DNA of 26,090 nucleotides from CALCTE01 sp045627885 (GTDB lineage Bacteria > Bacillota > Clostridia > Oscillospirales > CAG-272), in the NCBI GenBank assembly GCA_045627885.1, contig JAZQOM010000004.1, forward strand, positions 1 through 26,090, read 5' to 3'. The translations under genes were made by a program, and so were the position numbers. Position 1 is the stretch's first letter; every line of letters begins with the position of its first letter. Shown here one piece after another: positions 1 through 5,684 of the stretch. The notes beneath the pieces were generated by a model that searched no databases, had not been told where the DNA came from, and saw only the letters and a list, made by a program, of their open reading frames with translations.

Positions 1-2
1 TT

Positions 3-533
3 CATAAAAATCCGCCTACGCCAGAGTATATGCAAATTCTAAAAGACCACGCAAGTTTAATTCACGGCTATATGATTAAGGATGTTAAACATATTCTTGA
101 AGCAACCGGTATTTATAAGAGTGTGTCTATGTCCCGTTCAGCAAATGTTATCCATTTGCGTGGCGGTAAAAGTGTTATTCCCGATTTAGTTTGCCAAACA
201 GATGACAACCAATATTACTATTACGAGGTTGAATGCGGTAATCATAATCAACGGGATTTTAATACAAAATGCAATAAACTGAAAGAAATCACAACAGATA
301 TTTACATTATCGGTCAAAACAGAACGACAGTCACCAAAAAATTAAAGCCGCAGGTAGAAAAATGGATTGAATCTGTAGGGAAATATTCATTATGGATGTC
401 GGATGTATATGTTTATTTATACAGTATTTCCGATTTAAAAGCAGATAAAGCGACTTACTTTTACGATATGGAAAGCAAAGAGCCGATATGCTGTGTTGAC
501 AAAAAGCGAAAGGAGGAAAAAGACGATGCGTGA
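3..533 (+). CDS. Partial mobile-element protein with a nuclease-like C-terminal domain
   Basis: The reading frame is open to the left edge of the window, so the 5' end is probably missing. An internal ATG at 30 would give 167 residues, but it has no clear ribosome binding site and coding-like sequence runs upstream of it. The visible protein has an IPDLV segment, then YYYYEVECGNHNQ, then TKCNKL and a predicted strand TDIYIIGQNR. This D...ExE...K layout resembles a restriction-endonuclease-like fold of the kind found at the C-terminus of replication-relaxation and other conjugation proteins of Firmicute integrative elements. The family assignment is from memory and uncertain. The stop overlaps the start of the next gene by 8 bp, so the two are translationally coupled. 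Its role in transfer or replication of the element is inferred, not shown. Confidence 0.6.
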   Translation, partial: HKNPPTPEYMQILKDHASLIHGYMIKDVKHILEATGIYKSVSMSRSANVIHLRGGKSVIPDLVCQTDDNQYYYYEVECGNHNQRDFNTKCNKLKEITTDIYIIGQNRTTVTKKLKPQVEKWIESVGKYSLWMSDVYVYLYSISDLKADKATYFYDMESKEPICCVDKKRKEEKDDA

Positions 534-783
534 ACGGCTTATTAATGTGGGACAAAAATCATTTGTAAATTTTGATGAAATAATCTGCGTTGTTTCCGCC
601 GATGCGGAAAAGGTGCGAAGATTCTTAAACCGATGGCAAATCAGTAAAGATTCCATGCAGGTAATCAACCTGACTTCCGATCAGGAGACCCGTTCAATGA
701 TTATTTTCAAAAACGGGACAATCGGATTATCAAGCGTTAATGCCACCGTTTTGGCAAAACGGGCAAACGGCGAAGTAGATTGA
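526..783 (+). CDS. DUF370 / RemA-like small protein of a mobile element
   Basis: This 85-residue protein resembles the RemA/DUF370 family along its whole length: an N-terminal ERLINVG (RemA: KFINIG), then IICVVSADAEKVRRFL, then ETRSMIIFKNGTIGLSSV and a C-terminal VLAKR. RemA of Bacillus subtilis is an oligomeric DNA-binding regulator of matrix genes. The start at 526 is chosen over an upstream in-frame codon at 493 because AGGAGG at 511-516 sits correctly before it and because homology begins there. The arginine pair that precedes the conserved T-R in RemA is Q-E here, so DNA binding, if any, must differ. It overlaps the upstream partial gene by 8 bp. A regulatory role in the element is an inference. 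Confidence 0.7.
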   Translation: MRERLINVGQKSFVNFDEIICVVSADAEKVRRFLNRWQISKDSMQVINLTSDQETRSMIIFKNGTIGLSSVNATVLAKRANGEVD

Positions 784-790
784 AATTAAA

Positions 791-835
791 AACGGTGGGT
801 GTCGGTGAGCCAATACCTGCCGTTACCGAAAGGTA
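791..835 (+). other. Two adjacent hairpins downstream of the DUF370 gene
   Basis: Arms 791-800 and 815-824 can pair over 10 bp, including two G-U wobbles, with a 14-nt loop. It is followed at once by a 4-bp stem, TACC-GAAA-GGTA (824-835), closed by a GNRA-type tetraloop. The next bases are AT-rich but contain no clean T-run, so this is not a convincing terminator. It could be a structured RNA, a leader or a processing site of the element. I do not recognise it as a known RNA family. Confidence 0.35.
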
Positions 836-879
836 AAAATTTTAATTTATGATTTTTTGAATGATATAACGATTGCACA

Positions 880-988
880 TCTCCGGCAGAACAGGAGACA
901 ATACGAGAAAAGAGAGGTATTGTTCCATTATGCTTAAACTTATATTTTTTAGGAAAACTTCATAATGGCAAAAATCTTATTTGAGTAA
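880..988 (+). other. Hairpins and tiny overlapping ORFs before the 55-residue gene
   Basis: The non-coding stretch 784-980 continues with a hairpin TCTCC/GGAGA (880-884 / 894-898) and another CAATAC/GTATTG (899-904 / 917-922). The loop of the second holds a Shine-Dalgarno-like AGAGAGG. An 11-codon frame (ATG 930, stop 963-965) follows, and its stop overlaps a 7-codon frame (ATG 965, stop 986-988), which in turn overlaps the TTG start of the next gene. This could be a leader arrangement, or decay of an older gene. Nothing else recognisable lies in the stretch. Confidence 0.25.
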
Positions 989-1148
989 TACAAATATAAA
1001 AACCGATATTCCAAAATCTGAATTAGAATCACTTGCAAAATGCTTTCTGCCGGATATTCAAGCATTCTTTGAAACCGAAGAAGGTAAGAAAGAATACGAG
1101 GAATGGAAAGCAGAGCAAGAGAAAACAAAGGCAAATAAATCGGCATAA
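981..1148 (+). CDS. Small acidic mobile-element protein (55 aa, TTG start)
   Basis: From TTG 981 the frame encodes 55 residues with clear protein-like character: TDIPKSELESLAKCFLPDI, then QAFFETEEGKKEYEEWKAEQ and a lysine-rich tail. Small proteins with an LARCLLPEIQ..FFES..G..EF.EWK pattern occur, as I recall, near the site-specific recombinase of Clostridial integrative elements. The frame is open only from 966, so TTG 981 is the sole usual start codon, and no good ribosome binding site precedes it. That leaves open that the true start was lost or that this is a 5'-broken remnant. Function is unknown. No recombinase gene follows; a hairpin and the tRNA-Trp gene come next. Confidence 0.5.
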   Translation: MSNTNIKTDIPKSELESLAKCFLPDIQAFFETEEGKKEYEEWKAEQEKTKANKSA

Positions 1149-1151
1149 CAG

Positions 1152-1186
1152 CAAAGGCAGAGAGCAATTAACACTCTCTGCCTTTG
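1152..1186. terminator. Hairpin terminator after the mobile-element gene
   Basis: A perfect 13-bp inverted repeat (1152-1164 with 1174-1186, 9-nt loop) lies 3 bp after the stop of the small element gene. The T-run on either side is only three bases, so it may be a weak or bidirectional terminator. Confidence 0.6.
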
Positions 1187-1212
1187 TGTATTACATATCG
1201 GTTAAATAAACA

Positions 1213-1259
1213 ATAAATCCGAACGCATCACCAATAACGGTGACTGAGTTCGGATTTAT
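1213..1259 (-). terminator. Terminator of the tRNA-Trp transcript
   Basis: Outer arms 1213-1224 and 1248-1259 pair over 12 bp, and an inner 5-bp stem (1228-1232 with 1239-1243) extends the hairpin. Read on the minus strand it follows the tRNA 3' end by 6 bases and is followed by a T-rich TTGTTTATTT tract. It fits an intrinsic terminator for the tRNA gene and also marks the boundary with the element. Confidence 0.6.
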
Positions 1260-1265
1260 CGCATT

Positions 1266-1341
1266 TGGCAGGGGCACAAAGGCTCGAACTCTGGACACGC
1301 GGTTTTGGAGACCGCTGCTCTACCAACTGAGCTATACCCCT
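1266..1341 (-). tRNA. tRNA-Trp (anticodon CCA)
   Basis: Read on the minus strand, the 76-nt sequence folds as a cloverleaf. The acceptor stem AGGGGTA/TGCCCCT has 7 bp with one G-T pair. The D arm contains AGCTCAGTTGGTAGAGC, the anticodon stem is GCGGT/ACCGC around the loop CTCCAAA (anticodon CCA, tryptophan), and the T arm contains GTTCGAGCC. The discriminator G and the CCA end are encoded. It has its own consensus promoter and a terminator hairpin. Its 3' end faces the mobile-element genes, a common arrangement for integration sites. Confidence 0.95.
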
Positions 1342-1355
1342 ATGTCGCAAGGCGT

Positions 1356-1384
1356 ATTATACAACTAATAAATTCGGTTGTCAA
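1356..1384 (-). promoter_or_regulatory. Consensus sigma-A promoter of tRNA-Trp
   Basis: On the minus strand TTGACA (1384-1379), a 17-bp spacer and TATAAT (1361-1356) match the housekeeping consensus exactly. Transcription would start near 1349, about 8 bases before the mature tRNA 5' end. Confidence 0.9.
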
Positions 1385-1405
1385 GACTAAATTTGATAAA
1401 GTTGC

Positions 1406-1434
1406 TTGCAATTTAATTCTTTTTATGATAGAAT
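1406..1434 (+). promoter_or_regulatory. Sigma-A promoter of gpmI
   Basis: TTGCAA (1406-1411), a 17-bp spacer and TAGAAT (1429-1434) form a good housekeeping promoter. Transcription would start near 1441, about 37 bases before the TTG start of gpmI. It diverges from the tRNA-Trp promoter, and the two -35 boxes are 21 bp apart. Confidence 0.75.
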
Positions 1435-1477
1435 CATCTGTACTTTCAAAATATACTGTCAATCGAGGTATTATAAA

Positions 1478-3112
1478 TTGGAAAAGAGTAATAATTTCAA
1501 AAAAATCGGCGGGCCGCTTGTTCTAATCGTTATGGACGGAGTCGGTATAGGCCGTGATTATGAGGGAAACGCCGTAAAACGCGCATATACGCCGACGCTC
1601 GATATGCTCATGCAAAATTATAAGAATATCAAGCTCAAAGCTCACGGAACCGCAGTCGGACTTCCGTCGGACGACGATATGGGCAATTCCGAAGTAGGAC
1701 ACAACGCTATGGGCGCAGGTCAGATTTACGCTCAGGGCGCAAAGCTTGTAAGTTCATCCATTGAGAGCAAGTCTATCTTTGCAAACAACACTTGGAAAGA
1801 GCTTGTCGCAAATTGCAAAGAAAGCGGAACGCTTCATTTTATAGGACTTTTTTCCGACGGAAATGTTCATTCTCACATCGACCATCTCAAAGCGATGATT
1901 TCACAGGCGAAAGATGAAGGAATAAGAAAGGTAAGAATCCATATTCTTCTTGACGGCAGAGATGTCGGAGAGACTTCCGCTCTCGATTATGTTCTTCCTT
2001 TTGAAGAATATCTTTGCGCGCTCAATACCGACGACTTTGATGCGGCTATCGCGTCGGGCGGCGGCAGAATGAGCATCACCATGGACAGATATGAAGCAAA
2101 TTGGAATATGGTCAAAAAAGGCTGGGAAACGCATATTCTCGGCATCGGCAGAAGATTTGAAAGCGCCGAAGAAGCAATTACAACATACAGAAATGAGCTT
2201 AATGTAATAGACCAGGATTTACCCGCGTTTGTTATTGAAAAGGATGGAAACCCGGTCGGCACGATAGAAGACGGCGACAGCGTTATCTTCTATAATTTCA
2301 GAGGCGACCGCGCTCTCGAAATATCAAAGGCGTTTGAGGGTGGAGAAGATTTTGATAAGTTTGACAGAGTCAGAGTTCCAAAGGTTATGTACGCCGGTAT
2401 GCTCGAATACGACGGCGACCTGCATATACCGAAAAAGTTCCTTGTTTCTCCTCCCGAGATTAAAAATACAATGGGCGAGCATTTCTGCAAAGAGGGCATT
2501 TCGCAGCTTGCTGTATCGGAGACGCAGAAATACGGTCATGTCACATATTTCTGGAACGGAAACAAGAGCGGCAAATTTGATGATAAGCTCGAAACATACA
2601 AAGAAATAAGGTCGGATGTCGTCCCGTTTGAGCAGAGACCGTGGATGAAATGCGCGGAGATTACCGATGAGCTTATTGAAGAGATAAAGAGCGGAAAATA
2701 TCAGTTTATAAGAGTGAATTTTCCCAACGGAGATATGGTCGGGCACACGGGAAGCATTCAGGCGACAATAATCAGTATGGAAGCACTTGATATGCAGCTT
2801 GCGAGAATACTTGCCGCCGTTGACGAATGCAAAGGAATAGCTCTTATAACGGCAGACCACGGAAACGCCGATGAAATGATTGAGCTTGATAAAAAGGGCG
2901 AGATAAAGCGCGATGCCTCGGGTAAGCCGAAAGCCAAAACAAGCCACACACTCAATCCCGTTCCGTTTATTTTCTATGATAATTTCTATTCGGATTCGTA
3001 TTCGGTAAAGAACGGGGACTTCGGACTTTCCAATATAGCCGCCACTGTTGCAAATTTGCTTGGCTACGAAAAGCACGAAAGCTGGAACGAAAGCCTGATT
3101 GAAAGCAAATAA
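1478..3112 (+). CDS. gpmI: 2,3-bisphosphoglycerate-independent phosphoglycerate mutase
   Basis: Interconverts 3- and 2-phosphoglycerate in glycolysis and gluconeogenesis in the cytoplasm, using two metal ions (Mn2+ typically) and a phosphoserine intermediate. I start it at TTG 1478 (544 residues) because GAGG at 1465-1468 lies 9 nt upstream; the in-frame ATG at 1406 falls inside the promoter. Visible motifs: VLIVMDGVGIG (metal ligand Asp20), DDDMGNSEVGHNAMG with nucleophile Ser71, HILLDGRDVG, FYNFRGDRALE, NFPNGDMVGHTGS and ITADHGNADEM near the C-terminus, which carry the remaining metal ligands. It is somewhat longer than the usual 510 or so residues. It is transcribed alone and ends at a bidirectional terminator. 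Confidence 0.95.
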   Translation: MEKSNNFKKIGGPLVLIVMDGVGIGRDYEGNAVKRAYTPTLDMLMQNYKNIKLKAHGTAVGLPSDDDMGNSEVGHNAMGAGQIYAQGAKLVSSSIESKSIFANNTWKELVANCKESGTLHFIGLFSDGNVHSHIDHLKAMISQAKDEGIRKVRIHILLDGRDVGETSALDYVLPFEEYLCALNTDDFDAAIASGGGRMSITMDRYEANWNMVKKGWETHILGIGRRFESAEEAITTYRNELNVIDQDLPAFVIEKDGNPVGTIEDGDSVIFYNFRGDRALEISKAFEGGEDFDKFDRVRVPKVMYAGMLEYDGDLHIPKKFLVSPPEIKNTMGEHFCKEGISQLAVSETQKYGHVTYFWNGNKSGKFDDKLETYKEIRSDVVPFEQRPWMKCAEITDELIEEIKSGKYQFIRVNFPNGDMVGHTGSIQATIISMEALDMQLARILAAVDECKGIALITADHGNADEMIELDKKGEIKRDASGKPKAKTSHTLNPVPFIFYDNFYSDSYSVKNGDFGLSNIAATVANLLGYEKHESWNESLIESK

Positions 3113-3119
3113 AATTAAA

Positions 3120-3149
3120 AGCTCACCGCGTCAAGCGGTGAGCTGTTTT
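3120..3149. terminator. Bidirectional terminator between gpmI and the minus-strand operon
   Basis: A perfect 10-bp GC-rich stem (3120-3129 with 3135-3144, 5-nt loop) is followed by GTTTT on the plus strand and by a T-rich tract on the minus strand. It can stop both convergent transcripts. Confidence 0.85.
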
Positions 3150-3150
3150 G

Positions 3151-3453
3151 CTATATGAGAATTCCTGCAAGAACTCCAATCAGCGAACAAATACAAGCGG
3201 TCAAAGTAATAATTGCGCAGGTTTTGAAGCATTTTTTAACGATGAGTATTATTGAAATGATTATTCCCGCCAATGCGTTCAAAAGTGCCGAAAAAGACAG
3301 AAACAGAATAGACAGGTCGTTGAAAAAAGCAACAACATCAACTGTTCCGGCACCTGAAATCAGACTCAGTATGATGTTAGTCGAGCAGTACAGTGATATT
3401 ACGGAAAGAATAATCGCAAATACAAGAAGATAGACAGATTTTCCTTTTTTCAT
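3151..3453 (-). CDS. Small three-helix membrane protein of unknown function
   Basis: The 100-residue protein has a basic N-terminus (MKKGKS) and about three hydrophobic helices near residues 7-31, 44-73 and 77-100, so it should be an integral inner-membrane protein. I recognise no family. The start codon follows the stop of the radical SAM gene with no gap (TAA directly before ATG), and a strong GGAGG lies in the end of that gene, so it is translated from the same transcript. It is the last gene of the minus-strand operon. Its link to metal transport or radical SAM chemistry rests on position alone. Confidence 0.75.
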   Translation of the reverse strand: MKKGKSVYLLVFAIILSVISLYCSTNIILSLISGAGTVDVVAFFNDLSILFLSFSALLNALAGIIISIILIVKKCFKTCAIITLTACICSLIGVLAGILI

Positions 3454-4359
3454 TTATAATTCCTCCGAGTTAAAATCGGGAATAAAGCTTTCGGTTGCGG
3501 CTTCTCCGTCCTGAAAATAAACATTGTCGAGCCTTAAGCCCAAAGCATAGCCGCAAAGTTCATCGTATTCTTCTGAAGTTATTTTTCTCGACAGCTCCGG
3601 AAATTTTACTCCGATTAGCTCCATCGGCGTATATTGACTCATAAGGCTTATATAGATTTTGTCGGAAAAGCGATGCTTCAGATACTTCAGAATCTCTTTT
3701 GTGTTATTTTCGCAGTCGGGGAGAGCGAGAACTCTTACAATCATTCCCGAGGTCATAATTCCGTTTTCATCAATAACGGGCTTTCCGACTTGAGAATACA
3801 TTTCATCAAGTGCCGCCTTTGCCGTATCAGGATAGTCAGGCGCATTGGAATACTTTTTTGCCAAGTCTTTGTCACAGTATTTCATATCCGGAAGATATAT
3901 GTCGATTAAACCGCGCAAAAGCCTGAGGGATTCCACGGTTTCGTATCCGCTCGAATTAAATACAACAGGCACAACAAGCCCGTTGCATTTTGCTTTTTCA
4001 ATGGCGACGGCAACGGACGGAATAAAGTGACTTGCGGTCACGAGATTGATATTATGGCAACCGAGAGACTGCAAATAAATCATTTTGTCGGCAAGATAGT
4101 CAAGCGATATTTCTTTACCTTGACCGTGTGAAATTTTGCTATTCTGGCAGTAAACGCATTTCAAAGGGCAACCGCTGAAGAAAACCGCGCCTGAGCCGTT
4201 TTTGCCCGAAAGACAGGGCTCTTCCCAGTAATGCGGTGCAATTCTTGCGGCGATTATTCTGTCACCCGCACCGCAAAATCCGATTTGCTTTGTTCTGTCA
4301 ATTCCGCATTGTCGGGGACAAAGCCTGCATTCTTTGTAATAATCTTTCAAATCCGTCAT
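3454..4359 (-). CDS. PflX-type radical SAM protein (putative pyruvate formate-lyase activating enzyme homologue)
   Basis: A 301-residue radical SAM protein. The cluster-binding motif is Cys64-x3-Cys68-x2-Cys71 (GCPLKCVYCQN). Before it lies a second cysteine set, Cys11, Cys14, Cys18 and Cys29 (CRLCPRQCGID...GFCG), typical of the PflX / COG1313 subgroup rather than of true PflA. A barrel with VVPVVFNSSGYE and IDIYLPDMKY follows. This subgroup generates a 5'-deoxyadenosyl radical, but its target is unknown in most organisms; the pyruvate formate-lyase label is by homology only. The ATG overlaps the stop of the ZIP transporter gene by 4 bp (ATGA). No glycyl-radical enzyme is present in the window. 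Confidence 0.85.
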   Translation of the reverse strand: MTDLKDYYKECRLCPRQCGIDRTKQIGFCGAGDRIIAARIAPHYWEEPCLSGKNGSGAVFFSGCPLKCVYCQNSKISHGQGKEISLDYLADKMIYLQSLGCHNINLVTASHFIPSVAVAIEKAKCNGLVVPVVFNSSGYETVESLRLLRGLIDIYLPDMKYCDKDLAKKYSNAPDYPDTAKAALDEMYSQVGKPVIDENGIMTSGMIVRVLALPDCENNTKEILKYLKHRFSDKIYISLMSQYTPMELIGVKFPELSRKITSEEYDELCGYALGLRLDNVYFQDGEAATESFIPDFNSEEL

Positions 4360-5078
4360 ATAAATCTTTCCAAAAGCATCATTATAACTATACCGAGTGA
4401 AACGGCGATGCTTGTATATTTGTTTACTTTCATCTGCTCAAACAATGAAAATGTTACGAATATCATCATTCCGCCCGCAAACGACAGCGCATAGTCTATG
4501 ATAAATTTCGCAACCTTTACGCCGAAATACCCGGCAAACATTCCCAAAAGCGAAAACAGGGATGTTGAAGCGGCAATCGCGAAAGCTCTCGGCTTCGATA
4601 CTCCGTAAGCAGTGAGCGGAGCCGATACGATAAGTCCATCCGGAATATTCTGTATTGCAAGACCGAGCGAGAGCGAAAATGCAGAATTTCCGTATGCCGC
4701 ACAAGAAAGTCCTGCGGCAAGCCCTTCCGGTATTTTATGCACGGCAATTACCGTCACAAATACGAGAACCTTTTCGAGCTTTTTGCTTCCGTCGGATTTT
4801 GCCATATTTCTTATAAATCCGGGAGCACTTTGAATAAGTGAAGTCAATACAGTACCGAGCAACATTATAATAATGTAAGCCGCAAACTTAATATTGCCGC
4901 GGGTATTGATTCTCGGCAGAATCAAAGATGAAAAAGACGCAAATAACATTATTCCCGCCGAAACAGCAAGAATCATATCGCTTATCCCGTGCTTTTTATC
5001 TGTAAAGAACAATCCGAAGAATGCTCCGATAAGAGTTGAAACGGTAAGAAATGCACCGTCTGTAATAAGATATAACAT
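4356..5078 (-). CDS. ZIP-family divalent metal transporter
   Basis: A 240-residue membrane protein with about seven or eight hydrophobic helices. Its two ZIP signatures are VHKIPEGLAAG (His114, Pro117, Glu118) in helix IV and IQNIPDGL (Asn144, Asp147) in helix V, where the binuclear metal site lies. The length and motifs match the bacterial ZupT-like branch, which imports zinc, iron or manganese. A charged loop (AKSDGSKKLEK) near residues 93-103 precedes helix IV. It is the first gene of a three-gene operon. No good ribosome binding site is visible before its ATG, so translation may be weak or controlled in the roughly 75-nt leader. Metal specificity cannot be told from sequence. Confidence 0.88.
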   Translation of the reverse strand: MLYLITDGAFLTVSTLIGAFFGLFFTDKKHGISDMILAVSAGIMLFASFSSLILPRINTRGNIKFAAYIIIMLLGTVLTSLIQSAPGFIRNMAKSDGSKKLEKVLVFVTVIAVHKIPEGLAAGLSCAAYGNSAFSLSLGLAIQNIPDGLIVSAPLTAYGVSKPRAFAIAASTSLFSLLGMFAGYFGVKVAKFIIDYALSFAGGMMIFVTFSLFEQMKVNKYTSIAVSLGIVIMMLLERFI

Positions 5079-5160
5079 ATAATCACGCTTTGCTTGGTTT
5101 AATAGAGGCGTTATACCTCAATACATTCTAAGCAGGGCGCATTATTTTGTTACAAAAGTA

Positions 5161-5189
5161 ATTATACAACCAAGTATGAGTTTTGGCAA
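5161..5189 (-). promoter_or_regulatory. Promoter of the ZIP / radical SAM operon
   Basis: On the minus strand TTGCCA (5189-5184), a 17-bp spacer and TATAAT (5166-5161) form a good sigma-A promoter. The transcript would start near 5154, giving a leader of about 75 nt. I could not identify a metal-regulator operator. Confidence 0.65.
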
Positions 5190-5224
5190 GTATAAAATAT
5201 TTCGTATAAATATTAACAAATTCA

Positions 5225-5253
5225 TTGACAACTCTATGCAAAAAATGTATAAT
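5225..5253 (+). promoter_or_regulatory. Consensus promoter of the twelve-gene nusB operon
   Basis: TTGACA (5225-5230), a 17-bp spacer and TATAAT (5248-5253) match the sigma-A consensus exactly. Transcription would start near 5260, 26 bases before nusB. I see no other strong promoter before 16213, so it probably drives the whole operon. Confidence 0.9.
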
Positions 5254-5285
5254 ATGTAGGCTTAAAGAATTGTGAGGTTATTTTT

Positions 5286-5684
5286 ATGAGCAGAAGAAGT
5301 TCAAGAGCATCGGCATTAAGACTAATATTCGAAATACCTTTCAGGGAAGACGAGACTCCCGAACAGATACTTGAAATATACAAAGCAAGCGGAGAAAATT
5401 GCGACGAATACGCCGAAACTTTATTTCTCGGTGTTACCGCAAAGCTCGCGGAGCTTGATGAAGCCATATCGGAGCACCTTCAAAGCTGGACTTTTGACAG
5501 ACTTTCTAAGATAAATGTTGGAATTTTAAGACTGTCGTCTTATGAAATACTGTTCGGAGATATACCCGCAAGCATCGCGATAAATGAAGCGGTTGAGCTT
5601 GCAAAAAAATACGGTGACGATAAATCTCCGGCTTTTATAAACGGAGTGCTCGGAAAGCTTGCCGCTCATAATGGAAAAATCTGA
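5286..5684 (+). CDS. nusB: Transcription antitermination factor NusB
   Basis: Part of the NusB/NusE complex that binds boxA RNA and promotes processive transcription of rRNA operons. The 132-residue, all-helical protein starts with the basic SRRSSRASALRLIFE segment typical of the RNA-binding N-terminus. It ends with the family core RLSKINVGILRLSSYEIL, IPASIAINEAVELAKKYG and FINGVLGKLA. Length matches the family. GAGG at 5274-5277 is well placed before ATG 5286. It is the first gene of the operon and overlaps the TsaD-like gene by 14 bp. Confidence 0.96.
   Translation: MSRRSSRASALRLIFEIPFREDETPEQILEIYKASGENCDEYAETLFLGVTAKLAELDEAISEHLQSWTFDRLSKINVGILRLSSYEILFGDIPASIAINEAVELAKKYGDDKSPAFINGVLGKLAAHNGKI

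Noticed and set aside
1406..1477. ATG start at 1406 for gpmI (24 extra residues)
   Set aside because: The ATG region overlaps the gpmI -35/-10 promoter, the extra residues do not fit the family, and TTG 1478 has a proper ribosome binding site.
2324..3076. 250-residue open frame antisense to gpmI
   Set aside because: It lies wholly opposite a strongly conserved gene and its translation resembles no protein; it follows from the codon bias of gpmI.
3120..3149. Hairpin considered as a recombination site or repeat element
   Set aside because: The short GC stem with T-tracts on both sides, between convergent genes, is fully explained as a bidirectional terminator.
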